DNA of 64,000 nt from an uncultured Collinsella sp. (GCA_958413765.1 CATYVH010000003.1:79343-143342); one strand, 5' to 3'; counted from the first letter of the stretch, positions 7,080-15,997 are shown. Numbers and translations: made by a program. The notes: generated by a model from the letters alone, not told the origin.

Positions 7080-8243
7080 CTAATACAGGCCCGCCTCGCG
7101 AATGGCCTCGACAGCCAAAGCAATCTGGTCGGGCGGCAAGACCAGCGCCATGCGCACGTGCCCCTCGCCCGAAGGACCAAAGCTCGCGCCCGGCGTCACC
7201 ACAACGCCGGCCTTCTCCATGAGCTCCTCGCAAAACGCCATGGAATCGGTGCGACCACCGGGAAGCTTGGCCCACACAAACATAGAGCCATGCGCGTTGG
7301 GACGCTCCCAGCCCAGGCCCTCAAGACCGTCGCACAGGGCATCGCGGCGCTCCTGGTACTTCAGACGCTGCGCCTCGACCTCATCGCGCGGGCCGTTCAG
7401 GCAGGCGATAGCAGCCTTCTGGATCGGGAAGAACATACCAAAGTCGATCTGGCCGCGCAGCTTGGCAAAGGCAGAGACCACGTCCTCGCGGCCGACCAAA
7501 AAGCCGATACGCGCACCGGTGACGTTAAACGACTTGGAAAGCGAGAAGAACTCCACGCCCACCTCAAGCGCACCAGGATACTGCAAGAAGCTGCCGCCCG
7601 GCTCGCCGTCGAACACGATGTCGGAGTATGCGTTGTCGTGAACGATGAGCAGGTCGTGCTCGCGGGCGAAAGCGATGATCTCCTCGTAGACCTCGGGCGT
7701 GCCCACCGAGCCCACCGGGTTGGCGGGCAGCGACACAATCATGTACTTGGCACGATCGGCCACCTCGGGATCGATACCCGCCACATAGGGCAGGTAATTG
7801 TGCTCCGCCACCAGCGGATAGTACTCGAGCTTGGCATCGGCGATCTTGGCACCTGCCTCAAAGACCGGGTAGCACGGATCGGGAACCAGAATGGTGTCAC
7901 CCGGATCGAGCAGGGCAAGGCCCAAATGGCCAACGCCCTCCTGCGTGCCGTTGCACGACTGCACCATAGACGGCGTAATGCCCGAAACGCCAAAGCGACG
8001 CTCGTAGTAATCGCACACGGCTTGCTTGAGTTCGGGCAGGTCGCGCAGGGCATACTTCCACATCTCGGGGTCCTGGGCCGCTTGCGTGAGCGCCTCGACC
8101 ACGTGGTCGTACGGCTTAAAGTCGGGCGTGCCCACGCTCATGTTGTAAATGGTCTTGCCCTGAGCCTTCAGCGCGAGAAGCTTGTTGTTGAGCGAGGCGA
8201 AGACCTCCGCGCCAAAGCGGTCGAGACGCTGCGATGCCTGCAT
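7080..8243 (-). CDS. Class I/II pyridoxal-phosphate aminotransferase
   Basis: A 387-residue fold-type I aminotransferase. Visible landmarks are YNMSVGTPDFKP at the N-terminus, PDPCYPVF, the LPANPVGSVG substrate-binding stretch, HDNAYSDIVFDG with the pyridine-binding Asp/Tyr, and the PLP-lysine in FFSLSKSFNVTGARIGF. The sequence is closest in style to the LL-DAP / aspartate / alanine-type aminotransferases. Because this genome has DapH, it may be an N-acetyl-DAP aminotransferase, but that is only inference. The start at 8243 was chosen for its AAAGGTGG site; a 30-residue upstream extension reads through a terminator and is rejected. It is monocistronic between two hairpins. Confidence 0.85.
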   Translation of the reverse strand: MQASQRLDRFGAEVFASLNNKLLALKAQGKTIYNMSVGTPDFKPYDHVVEALTQAAQDPEMWKYALRDLPELKQAVCDYYERRFGVSGITPSMVQSCNGTQEGVGHLGLALLDPGDTILVPDPCYPVFEAGAKIADAKLEYYPLVAEHNYLPYVAGIDPEVADRAKYMIVSLPANPVGSVGTPEVYEEIIAFAREHDLLIVHDNAYSDIVFDGEPGGSFLQYPGALEVGVEFFSLSKSFNVTGARIGFLVGREDVVSAFAKLRGQIDFGMFFPIQKAAIACLNGPRDEVEAQRLKYQERRDALCDGLEGLGWERPNAHGSMFVWAKLPGGRTDSMAFCEELMEKAGVVVTPGASFGPSGEGHVRMALVLPPDQIALAVEAIREAGLY

Positions 8244-8261
8244 GGTGCCACCTTTCGATAT

Positions 8262-8293
8262 AAAAAACGCGGCGCTCCGACAAGAGCGCCGCG
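8262..8293 (-). terminator. Intrinsic terminator of nadE
   Basis: On the minus strand GCGGCGCTC pairs with GAGCGCCGC around TTGTCG, followed by GTTTTTT. It lies between nadE and the aminotransferase gene. Confidence 0.8.
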
Positions 8294-8361
8294 CGATACG
8301 GGCCATCAGATTGCAAAAGTGTAACGCTTGCAACCCCCGTATTGGTTCAATTTAGCCAACC

Positions 8362-10341
8362 TTAGTCAACTGGATTGAGCGCGTCAATCTGGGCGAGCCA
8401 CAGACGCGAGCTGGCGTCACTCGGCATACGCCAATCGCCGCGCGGGCTGAGCGTGACCGAACCCACCTTGGGGCCATCGGGCAGGCAGCTGCGCTTAAAC
8501 TGCTGGGCAAAGAAGCGACGGTAGAACGTACGCAGCCACGTGTGAACGGTCTTGACGTCGTAGACGCCCTCGAAGCTCTTGAGCGCCATGCGGTAGATCT
8601 TGCCCGGCTCAAAGCCAAAACGCAGCAGGTAATAGAGGAAGTAATCGTGCAGCTCGTACGGGCCCACCAGGTCCTCGGTCTTCTGCGCAATCTCGCCGTC
8701 GCCCGTGGGCGGCAAAAGCTCGGGCGACACCGGCGTATCGAGAATATCGAGCAGTGTCTCGGCGATGCGACCACCAAAGACATCGGCCGCATAGCGCACC
8801 AGATGGCGCACAAGCGTTTTGGGCACGCTCGTATTGACGGCATACATACTCATGTGGTCGCCGTTATAGGTAGCCCAGCCGAGCGCCAGCTCCGACAGGT
8901 CGCCCGTGCCGATGACAAAACCGCCAGCCTGATTGGCCAGATCCATCAGAATCTGCGTACGCTCGCGGGCCTGGCTGTTCTCGTAAGTCACGTCCTGCAC
9001 GGCCGGATCGTGCTCAATGTCCTTAAAATGCTGTTCCACGGCCGCATGGATCGAGACTTCGCGGAAGCTCACGCCTAGGTCGCGAGCGAGCGACTCGGCA
9101 TTGGACTTAGTGCGGTGCGTAGTGCCAAAGCCGGGCATGGACACGGCCGTGATACCAGTGCGCGGCAGCCCCAGCGCATCGAAGGCGCGCACGGTCACAA
9201 GCAGTGCCAGCGTGGAGTCCAGGCCGCCTGAAAGACCGATGACAGCCGCCTTGGTACCCGTATGGGCAAGACGGGTCTTGAGGCCCGCGGTCTGCAGGTC
9301 GAGGATGGTCTCGCAACGCTCAGCCAGGTCACCATGGTCGGCCGGTACAAAGGGCGCGCGGGGGAAGACACGGTCGATGTCGCAGGCATCGCGCAGGACG
9401 GGAGCCTCGGAGAGCGCGCCCTCAAAAGAGAACTCAACGGTCGTGGCCTCCGGAGCATCGTCGGCACGCGTCCACGTCGTCGAGCGACGGCGTTCAGCAA
9501 CCAGGCGGTCAAGGTCAACGTCGGCGATGGCCATATCGCAGGTAAGCAGCTTGGTCGCGGCGAGCTTGGAGCCGTTTTCGTAGACGAGGTTCTCGCCCGC
9601 AAAGACCATGTCGGTCGTGGACTCGCCCTCGCTCGCGTCCGCGTAGGCATAGGCGCAGTACAGGCGCGCGCTCTGGTTGGAAATGAGGCTGCGGCGGTAA
9701 TCCGCCTTACCGATAATCTCGTCCGAAGCAGACGGATTGAGGATCACCGTCGCACCGGCAAGCGCCATCTCGGTCGAAGGGGGCGCCGGCACCCACAGGT
9801 CCTCACAGACCTCAACGCCCAGCACCAGGTCCTCGGCGCCCTCATCACAGCAACGGTAGACAAGCCCCGAACCCAGCGGGACCGGACCCTGACCGGCAAA
9901 TTCAACCCACACGGGATCCGCAGGCGCCGGAGCAAACCAGCGGCGCTCGTAGAACTCGCCATAGTTGGGCAGATACTTCTTGGCCGTGAGGCCCAAAAGC
10001 TCGCCCGCACAGCACACGGCGGCACAGTTGTAGATATTCTCGGCAACTGCAACGGGAAGACCGACGGTAAAGACAATCGGCAGCTCACGAGTTTCATCGA
10101 GAATATGTGCCAGCGCGGTCTCGCAGACATGCAGTAATGTGCGGTTATGGAACAGATCGGCCGCGGTATAGCCGGTCAGATTAAGCTCGGGCAACACCAA
10201 CGCACGAACGCCACGCTCGGCAGCATCGCGAACAGCCGCCAGCGCAACCTCGGCATTGCCCTCGACATCGGCAACGCGAATCTGCGGCGACGCCGCCGCC
10301 ACACGCAAAAAGCCATCAGACTGAGAAAGGTGAAGATTCAT
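8362..10341 (-). CDS. nadE: Glutamine-dependent NAD+ synthetase
   Basis: NadE amidates nicotinic acid adenine dinucleotide to NAD+, using ammonia released from glutamine. The 659 residues hold two domains. Residues ~1-280 form a nitrilase-type glutaminase with the Glu-Lys-Cys triad in LPELNLTG, TAKKYLPNYGEFYERRWF and LGVEVCEDLW. The C-terminal ~350 residues are the ATP-pyrophosphatase synthetase with IGLSGGLDSTLAL and IGTGDLSELALGW. Length and domain order match the two-domain actinobacterial enzyme. The start at 10341 follows GGGAG with good spacing; nine extra upstream residues lack a ribosome site. It is divergent from the membrane protein gene at 10545. Confidence 0.95.
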   Translation of the reverse strand: MNLHLSQSDGFLRVAAASPQIRVADVEGNAEVALAAVRDAAERGVRALVLPELNLTGYTAADLFHNRTLLHVCETALAHILDETRELPIVFTVGLPVAVAENIYNCAAVCCAGELLGLTAKKYLPNYGEFYERRWFAPAPADPVWVEFAGQGPVPLGSGLVYRCCDEGAEDLVLGVEVCEDLWVPAPPSTEMALAGATVILNPSASDEIIGKADYRRSLISNQSARLYCAYAYADASEGESTTDMVFAGENLVYENGSKLAATKLLTCDMAIADVDLDRLVAERRRSTTWTRADDAPEATTVEFSFEGALSEAPVLRDACDIDRVFPRAPFVPADHGDLAERCETILDLQTAGLKTRLAHTGTKAAVIGLSGGLDSTLALLVTVRAFDALGLPRTGITAVSMPGFGTTHRTKSNAESLARDLGVSFREVSIHAAVEQHFKDIEHDPAVQDVTYENSQARERTQILMDLANQAGGFVIGTGDLSELALGWATYNGDHMSMYAVNTSVPKTLVRHLVRYAADVFGGRIAETLLDILDTPVSPELLPPTGDGEIAQKTEDLVGPYELHDYFLYYLLRFGFEPGKIYRMALKSFEGVYDVKTVHTWLRTFYRRFFAQQFKRSCLPDGPKVGSVTLSPRGDWRMPSDASSRLWLAQIDALNPVD

Positions 10342-10422
10342 AAGAATGCTCCCGTGCGTAGACGCCATTCACAACAATTAGCAAGCCCTATTGTAGTTCA
10401 ACCGCCGGGTGCAACCGCATCC

Positions 10423-10435
10423 CACCAACTTGGTG
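10423..10435. promoter_or_regulatory. Short perfect palindrome in a divergent intergenic region
   Basis: CACCAA-C-TTGGTG is a perfect 6-bp dyad between the divergent nadE and membrane-protein genes. It could be an operator, but nothing identifies its protein. Confidence 0.3.
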
Positions 10436-10544
10436 AGCTATTGATGAGTTGATGGTATCTGCTAAATGTCACGTACGATTCACATCTGGTGGGTACCCTG
10501 ATGGCTACACGAAACGAAGCAGATTTACACCGGGAGGACCCCGT

Positions 10545-11498
10545 ATGACAACCAAGTACACTGACGCGCCGCGCACGCGCGTCATGACACCGGCAGCGCT
10601 CAACAACGGCGTGCACGAGAACCATTCCATCGGACAAACCATGGCCATCGCGCCCAAAAAGGGCCTGTTCGACGACATTTCCATTCCCCAAATCATCGCC
10701 GGCGCCGCAGCTGCCGCCACGAGCGTCGCGCTTGCTTCAAAGATCGGCATTGCCGGCTCGGTGATTGGTGCCGCTGTGAGCTCAGTCATCACTGTTGTGT
10801 CCTCGCAGGTCTATCGCCACTTTATCTCCGCCAGCGCCGAAGCAATCAAGGGCACGCATGCCGCTGTCGACTACCCTGCCGGCGTCTACGAGCCCGTTGA
10901 GCCCAATGTCGAGGAGCACCTGGGTGGCGCCGCGACTACGCAGGAGATGCGCCAGATTGCGGGGCGCGCGACCACGGCGCGCGTCGCCCCCAACAGCCTG
11001 CGCGCCAAGGCGGCAGCAGAGCGCAGCCAGACGCAAAAGAAGGTCATTATCTTCTCGATCGCCATCGCCATCGTCGCAGTTATCGCCTGCGCCGGCGCCA
11101 TCCTCATCACCACCGCCGGTGAGGGTCTGGGCGAGCGCCCCGAGCCGATCCTTTCGTCGCGCACGGCCGAGAGCGATGCAAATGTCAACACCCAGTCGCA
11201 AGATCAGCAGGCGCAGGCGGACGGCACGCAAGACAGTTCTACCTCAGCCGATTCGTCCTCGAACACCCAAAACCAATCGCAGGGCACCGATTCCTCTACG
11301 GCCAACAGTGGCACGCCGTCCGACACGACCAACTCAAGCCAAACAACTGACGGTTCACAGCCGAACACGGGAGGCCAGACGAGCGGCGCCACGTCGGGAA
11401 CGGGTGCAGCAGACAGTAGCAACACCAACAGCTCGAGCGGAACCGCGTCCGGCACGGCATCTGACAACTCGAGCCAAGGCACGGCATCGGGCAACTAA
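10545..11498 (+). CDS. Membrane protein with Ser/Thr-rich extracytoplasmic tail, function unknown
   Basis: The 317-residue protein has a cytoplasmic N-terminus, an Ala/Ile/Val-rich hydrophobic stretch at about residues 50-85, a hydrophilic middle, and a clear transmembrane helix near 170-190 (VIIFSIAIAIVAVIACAGAI). The last ~125 residues are almost entirely Ser, Thr, Gly, Asn, Gln and Asp, typical of a disordered, possibly glycosylated cell-surface stalk. There is no sortase LPxTG motif. I do not recognise a catalytic domain. The start at 10545 was chosen for the GGGAGG seven bases before it. It is a single-gene unit ended by a hairpin at 11534-11567. Confidence 0.75.
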   Translation: MTTKYTDAPRTRVMTPAALNNGVHENHSIGQTMAIAPKKGLFDDISIPQIIAGAAAAATSVALASKIGIAGSVIGAAVSSVITVVSSQVYRHFISASAEAIKGTHAAVDYPAGVYEPVEPNVEEHLGGAATTQEMRQIAGRATTARVAPNSLRAKAAAERSQTQKKVIIFSIAIAIVAVIACAGAILITTAGEGLGERPEPILSSRTAESDANVNTQSQDQQAQADGTQDSSTSADSSSNTQNQSQGTDSSTANSGTPSDTTNSSQTTDGSQPNTGGQTSGATSGTGAADSSNTNSSSGTASGTASDNSSQGTASGN

Positions 11499-11533
11499 GC
11501 ACATTTGCCTCTCATAGATAACCGACCTGTACA

Positions 11534-11567
11534 ACGGGCGCGAATCGAAAGCGGTTCGCGCCCGTTT
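11534..11567 (+). terminator. Intrinsic terminator
   Basis: ACGGGCGCGAA pairs with TTCGCGCCCGT around a 10-base loop and is followed by TTG. It lies 35 bases after the stop of the Ser/Thr-rich membrane protein gene. Confidence 0.7.
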
Positions 11568-11610
11568 GCCTTGGGCGCCGCCATGGCGAACGCCATGCGA
11601 TGGTAAGATG

Positions 11611-11626
11611 CTTTACATGTGTAAAG
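11611..11626 (+). promoter_or_regulatory. Operator-like palindrome in the leader of the next gene
   Basis: CTTTACATGTGTAAAG consists of 7-bp perfect inverted arms (CTTTACA/TGTAAAG) with a two-base spacer. It follows a TGGTAAGAT extended -10-like sequence (11601-11609) and overlaps the approach to the ribosome site, a position where a repressor could act. Confidence 0.4.
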
Positions 11627-11638
11627 AGGAGATTTGCC

Positions 11639-12946
11639 ATGAGCAAGACAATAGTTAGGCCCACGCTTTCGCTGGGCAACCACATCTATCTGTATCGCCT
11701 GCTGCGCGATGCGATTGGATGCGGCAAGCAGACGTTTATGACGCAGGTCGAGGAGGCGCTCGCCGCTGGCGACATGACCGCTTATGACCTGGGCTTTGAG
11801 TCCACGCGCGAGCTGCTCGAGGAGCTCGACGACTGCATTAAGCTGACCGTCTTTAAGGGCGGTCGCCTGTATGCCACCGTCATCGCCAACGAGGCATGGG
11901 ATGCCGCCCTTGCCAAGGGCGAGGACAAGCCCAAGGCTACCAAGGGCGCCAAGCAGTCCTACAAAAAGAAGAAACGCGGTGAGAAGGACCTCAAGGCCGT
12001 GCGCCCCAAGCACGTTAAGCGTCCCGAGCCCGAAGCCATGGTTGAAGCCGCGCCGGAACCCGAGCCCGAGACAGAGATCGAAGTCGCTATTGAGGTAACG
12101 GCAGAAGCCGAAACCAAAATCGCCGCCACGACCGATCCCGAAGTCATATCCGAGCAGGAAGCAACTGTGGAGCTCAACGAAGCGCCCAAGTCGACAACCG
12201 AAGAAGCCGCTGACCAACCCGAGACGCCTGCGTTCCAAAACAGCGATGTCTTTGGCAACGAGGCCGAGGACGATCAGTCCGACGAGCCCGCCGATCAAGG
12301 CGCTACCGAATCGGCACCGGAGCCCGAGACGCCGCAGCCCGCCATCTCGCTCACGGTCGTCTATGACCCCGAGAACGCCAATGCCGGCATCACCACCATG
12401 GCCTCCACACCGGTCGAGGCAAAGCCGTCTGTCGAGGCGGAGGACGCCCCGCAAGCCGACGCCAAAACCGAGACTGAAGACACATCCGTCTCCGTGGAAC
12501 CGACAGATTCCGCAGTTAAGCCAGAACCGGCGCCCGAGTCTGCACCCGTCATCGAGTCCGCATCCGCACCTGTCTATGACCAAATTCCCGCACCGGTACC
12601 GGCTTCGGTACCCGCAGCAGCACCGGCCCCCGCACCCGCAGCACCGACCATCCCCGAGGACTTCCCCGTCGATTTCGCAACCGAGGTCTTCTGCCCCGGC
12701 CCGTTGCTACACCAGCTGTCGACCTATCTCCCCTACGGCGCCGACACGCTCGGCATCGTCGGCGAGTACTACTGGATCGCCCGCGAACGCGGCACCATCG
12801 AGGCCGCGCGAAACCGCGCAATCTTCCCCCTGCGCTACACGCAGGCCGGCGAGCGCCACGAAGTCACCGTGCGCATCCGCCGCAACACCACCGGAGGCCT
12901 CGGAGCCACCTGGACCGTCGACAAGGTTGAAGAATCCAACGAATAG
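11639..12946 (+). CDS. Uncharacterised protein: conserved N- and C-terminal modules joined by an acidic Pro/Glu/Ala linker
   Basis: The 435-residue protein has three parts. Residues 1-90 form a compact helical/winged module (LSLGNHIYLYRLLRDAIG, then FESTRELLEELDDCIKLTVFKGG). Residues 90-120 are a Lys-rich basic patch (KQSYKKKKRGEKDLK). Residues 125-340 are a low-complexity Pro/Glu/Ala/Thr linker. The last ~90 residues (YLPYGADTLGIVGEYYWIARERG onward) form a second compact module with a basic tail-like strand pattern. No signal peptide or membrane helix is visible. The N-module plus basic patch hints at nucleic-acid binding, but I recognise no family. The ATG has an AGAGGAG site; a strong terminator follows. 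Confidence 0.7.
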   Translation: MSKTIVRPTLSLGNHIYLYRLLRDAIGCGKQTFMTQVEEALAAGDMTAYDLGFESTRELLEELDDCIKLTVFKGGRLYATVIANEAWDAALAKGEDKPKATKGAKQSYKKKKRGEKDLKAVRPKHVKRPEPEAMVEAAPEPEPETEIEVAIEVTAEAETKIAATTDPEVISEQEATVELNEAPKSTTEEAADQPETPAFQNSDVFGNEAEDDQSDEPADQGATESAPEPETPQPAISLTVVYDPENANAGITTMASTPVEAKPSVEAEDAPQADAKTETEDTSVSVEPTDSAVKPEPAPESAPVIESASAPVYDQIPAPVPASVPAAAPAPAPAAPTIPEDFPVDFATEVFCPGPLLHQLSTYLPYGADTLGIVGEYYWIARERGTIEAARNRAIFPLRYTQAGERHEVTVRIRRNTTGGLGATWTVDKVEESNE

Positions 12947-12947
12947 C

Positions 12948-12990
12948 AAAACGCGACGAACGTCACAAAAACGTTCGCCGCGTTTTTTTA
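12948..12990 (+). terminator. Intrinsic terminator
   Basis: AACGCG-CGAACGT pairs with ACGTTCG-CGCGTT and runs straight into TTTTTTT, directly after the stop at 12946. Confidence 0.85.
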
Positions 12991-13015
12991 TTTTCCCAGG
13001 TTGAGCATAAGTTGG

Positions 13016-13044
13016 TGTGACAAAGGGGCTGTCCCTTTGCCACA
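13016..13044. repeat. GGGACAG-type short palindrome
   Basis: TGTGACAAAGGG and CCCTTTGCCACA form a 12-bp inverted repeat with one mismatch and a 5-base loop. The minus strand reads GTGGCAAAGGGACAG, related to the other GGGACAGG elements of the window. It lies just beyond the ettA stop. Confidence 0.6.
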
Positions 13045-13049
13045 TCAAA

Positions 13050-14729
13050 CTAGTCCCTGGTAAGTTTCCTGTGGATACGATGCGGCTGGGCTGCGTCCTC
13101 GCCCAGGCGCTCGATGCGGTTGGCCTGATAGGCCTCGAAGTTACCCTCAAACCAATACCAGTTGCCCGGGTTCTCATCGGTGCCCTCCCACGCCAGGATG
13201 TGCGTGGCAACGCGGTCCAGGAACATACGATCGTGGCTAATGACCACCGAGCAGCCCGGGAACTCGAGCAGCGCCGCCTCGAGCGAGGACAGCGTCTCGA
13301 CGTCGAGGTCGTTCGTGGGCTCGTCGAGGAGCAGCAGGTTGCCGCCCTGCTTGAGCGTAAGCGCCAAGTTCAGACGGTTGCGCTCGCCACCGGAGAGTAC
13401 GCCAGCGCGCTTCTGCTGGTCCTGGCCCTTAAAGCCAAAGCTCGCCACATAAGCACGGCTCGGAACCTCGGTCTCGCCGACCATCATGTGGTCCAGGCCG
13501 TCCGAGACGACCTCCCACAAGTTCTTATCGGGGTCGATGCCGGAACGGTTCTGGTCGACATAGGAGATCTTGACGGTCTCACCCACCTCAAGCTCGCCCG
13601 AAGTCAGCGGCTCCAGACCCACAATCGTCTTGAACAGCGTGGTCTTACCGACACCGTTGGGGCCGATGACGCCCACGATGCCGTTGCGCGGCAGGGTAAA
13701 CGAAAGGTCGTCGATGAGCACACGGCCATCGAACTCCTTGTGCAGATGATGGGCCTCGAGCACCTTGTTGCCCAGACGCGGGCCCACAGGGATGCGGATG
13801 TCGGTCCAGTCGAGCTTCTGGCTTGCGCGGGCCTCGGCCTCCATCTCCTCGTAGCGAGCCAGGCGGGCCTTGTTCTTGGCTTGGCGAGCCTTGGGCGAGC
13901 TGCGCACCCACTCGAGCTCGGCCTCCATGCGCTTGGCGAGCTTGGCATCGCGGTTACCCTGAGCCTCGATACGGGCGGCCTTGGTCTCCAGATACGTGGA
14001 GTAGTTGCCCTTGTAGGGATAAAGGTGACCGCGGTCGACCTCGCAGATCCACTCGGCAACGTTATCCAGGAAGTAGCGATCGTGTGTGACGGCAAGCACC
14101 GCGCCCTGATAGTTATGCAGGAAGTGCTCGAGCCACAGGATCGACTCAGCGTCCAGGTGGTTCGTGGGCTCGTCGAGCAGCAGCAGGTCGGGAGCCTCGA
14201 GTAGCAGCTTGCACAGGGCCACGCGACGGCGCTCGCCGCCGGAAAGCACGTTAACCGGCATGTCGGAATCAGGCAGCTGCAGGGCGTCCATGGCCTGGCC
14301 GAGCTTGGAATCGATATCCCAGCCGTCGGCGGCGTCGATCTCGTCCTGGAGCTTGCCCATCTCGGCCATGAGGGCGTCCATGTCGCAATCCGGGTCGCAC
14401 ATCTCCTCGCCGATCTTATTGAAGCGATCGACCTTGGCGATCATGTCGCCAAACGCCATGCGCACGTTCTCGATAACGGTCTTGTCGTCATCGAGCGGCG
14501 GCTCCTGCTGCAGGATGCCCACGGTGTAGCCGGGGGTGAGCCTGGCATCGCCGTTGGAGACCTCCTCGATGCCAGCCATGATCTTGAGCAGGGTCGACTT
14601 ACCCATGCCGTTAGGACCCACGACGCCGATCTTGGCACCGGGGTAGAAGCTCAGGGTCACGTCGTCAAGAATCACCTTGTCGCCATGGGCCTTACGAGCC
14701 TGATACATCTGGTAGATAAACTCCGCCAT
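13050..14729 (-). CDS. ettA: ABC-F ATPase, energy-dependent translational throttle EttA
   Basis: A soluble ABC-F protein of 559 residues with two ATPase domains and no membrane segments; EttA binds the ribosomal E site and gates the first peptide bond according to the ATP/ADP ratio. The first domain has Walker A GPNGMGKST at residues 38-46, signature LSGGERRR at 162-169 and Walker B LLLLDEPTNHLD. The second has GPNGVGKTT, LSGGERNR and LLLLDEPTNDLD. The charged linker with KARLARYEEMEAEARA lies between them, and an arm-like insertion (FNKIGEEM and following) in domain 1 is typical of EttA. Length equals the E. coli protein. Its single-gene transcript starts from the 14.7-14.9 kb gap. Confidence 0.93.
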   Translation of the reverse strand: MAEFIYQMYQARKAHGDKVILDDVTLSFYPGAKIGVVGPNGMGKSTLLKIMAGIEEVSNGDARLTPGYTVGILQQEPPLDDDKTVIENVRMAFGDMIAKVDRFNKIGEEMCDPDCDMDALMAEMGKLQDEIDAADGWDIDSKLGQAMDALQLPDSDMPVNVLSGGERRRVALCKLLLEAPDLLLLDEPTNHLDAESILWLEHFLHNYQGAVLAVTHDRYFLDNVAEWICEVDRGHLYPYKGNYSTYLETKAARIEAQGNRDAKLAKRMEAELEWVRSSPKARQAKNKARLARYEEMEAEARASQKLDWTDIRIPVGPRLGNKVLEAHHLHKEFDGRVLIDDLSFTLPRNGIVGVIGPNGVGKTTLFKTIVGLEPLTSGELEVGETVKISYVDQNRSGIDPDKNLWEVVSDGLDHMMVGETEVPSRAYVASFGFKGQDQQKRAGVLSGGERNRLNLALTLKQGGNLLLLDEPTNDLDVETLSSLEAALLEFPGCSVVISHDRMFLDRVATHILAWEGTDENPGNWYWFEGNFEAYQANRIERLGEDAAQPHRIHRKLTRD

Positions 14730-14914
14730 TTGCCTGTTTTATCCTTTCTACCTGCTGTTTCCCTATTCTTGTTTTCGTTTTAGTGGAAACGAAATGAGGT
14801 AACCAGCTCTGAAATTTAACGAAAAAGGGGCATGGTTGCCCACACCCCCTAATACTACCTGGGAAAAGCCCCCCGGAACACACTATGAACTGCGTACGCT
14901 AGTTTTCCGCAACC

Positions 14915-15619
14915 TTAGCGATCGGCTCGCTGCGATTTGCGCCACAGCAGATACGAATAGACGTAGGCAGCGCCAGCTGAACCAAACGCCAGCACCGCAA
15001 TCACCGCGGCGACGACTTCACTCGAAAGCACGCTACCCGCCACGCCCATCACAATCAGGCCAATACCCAGCACCATAAAGCAGGCACCGCCAAAACGCTG
15101 CGTACGGCGCCAGTTCTCGGGATCGGCAAGCGCCCAGGGCGTCTTGATACCGAGCGTATAGTTCTGCTTCACACGCGGCAAGTAGTTACCCACACCAATG
15201 AACAGCAAACCGACAGCACCGGAAATCAGCACGTTGACCGAACCGACCGCCGGCACCACGCCCCAGACCGTAAGCTCTCCCAGCCAGCTTATGCCGCACA
15301 TGAACAAGGTGAAGGCAATTACGAAGCCCTGATAGAACTTACCCGAGGTTCGATATGCCTCACCTTTGGGATCGATGCGCGGCACCACGCAGAACATTGC
15401 GAGAAGCGCCAGAGGCAGCACGCCGAGCGCGGAGGCCATCCAGCTAGGACCCCAACCGTCGACAGCGCCGTTCGCGCCCCAGTGCGTGGGAATCTGCGCA
15501 GGCAAGCTCGGCATCACCATGAGGTGCGCTACGACATTGGCGACGCACAGAGCGACCAGCGCAATCCACACGCGCGACGATACCCCTGTGGGGTGAATGC
15601 CCTTGTTTTCGTTATTCAT
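14915..15619 (-). CDS. SdpI-like membrane protein (DUF1648)
   Basis: A 234-residue integral membrane protein with about six hydrophobic helices. The extracytoplasmic LPAQIPTHWGANGAVDGWGP loop is the DUF1648 signature, and the C-terminal half has the SdpI pattern NYLPRVKQNYTLGIKTPWAL followed by WRRTQRFGG. In Bacillus, SdpI confers immunity to the SdpC killing peptide and sequesters its repressor SdpR at the membrane. Here the same arrangement is seen: the gene overlaps the end of the ArsR-type regulator gene. I start at the ATG at 15619 (AAGGTG six bases upstream) that overlaps the regulator frame. No SdpC toxin gene is visible nearby, so immunity is not proven. Confidence 0.85.
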   Translation of the reverse strand: MNNENKGIHPTGVSSRVWIALVALCVANVVAHLMVMPSLPAQIPTHWGANGAVDGWGPSWMASALGVLPLALLAMFCVVPRIDPKGEAYRTSGKFYQGFVIAFTLFMCGISWLGELTVWGVVPAVGSVNVLISGAVGLLFIGVGNYLPRVKQNYTLGIKTPWALADPENWRRTQRFGGACFMVLGIGLIVMGVAGSVLSSEVVAAVIAVLAFGSAGAAYVYSYLLWRKSQRADR

Positions 15620-15890
15620 CCTTATCACCTTCATTGTTTGTAAAACCCATAAACCAGCCAATTAAATCCTGCATGACGGTGGTGTTTAAGCTGTATACGA
15701 TGTTTTGGCCATGGCGCTCGTCGGTCACCAACCCGGCGTTTTTAAGCGTCGCCAAGTGATGGCTCAGCGACGGCTTACTGATATCGAAATGCTTGGCAAG
15801 CTCCCCCGCCGTGCAATTGCCCTCGCGCAGCAGTTCCAAAATGCGCCGCCGCGTAGGATCGGCCAGCGCCTTAAAACCCTCTCCCGGCAT
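15612..15890 (-). CDS. ArsR-family regulator, SdpR-like autorepressor
   Basis: A 92-residue winged-helix protein with the ArsR N-terminal signature ALADPTRRRILELLREG and the recognition helix region FDISKPSLSHHLATLKNAGLV. It lacks the ELCVC-type metal motif, as SdpR proteins do. It is co-transcribed with the sdpI-like gene and overlaps it, so the pair probably acts as sdpRI does in Bacillus: SdpR represses its own operon and is removed when SdpI binds it. The ATG at 15890 has a GGAGG seven bases upstream. A promoter with an inverted repeat across its -35 box lies directly upstream. Confidence 0.87.
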   Translation of the reverse strand: MPGEGFKALADPTRRRILELLREGNCTAGELAKHFDISKPSLSHHLATLKNAGLVTDERHGQNIVYSLNTTVMQDLIGWFMGFTNNEGDKDE

Positions 15891-15924
15891 AGAACCTCCT
15901 CTCGCTATCTCTCGCGACGTGGAC

Positions 15925-15962
15925 ACTATACTCGTTATTTAGATGTTTGTCTAATCATCTAA
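15925..15962 (-). promoter_or_regulatory. Promoter and operator of the sdpR/sdpI-like operon
   Basis: Minus strand: TAGACA (15948-15953), 17-bp spacer, TATAGT (15925-15930). TTAGATG-N10-CATCTAA, a perfect 7-bp inverted repeat at 15939-15962, overlaps the -35 box, where an ArsR-family autorepressor would block transcription. Confidence 0.65.
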
Positions 15963-15997
15963 TTTACTGCTCAGCATAGAACGCCTGTTCGTTTTTA

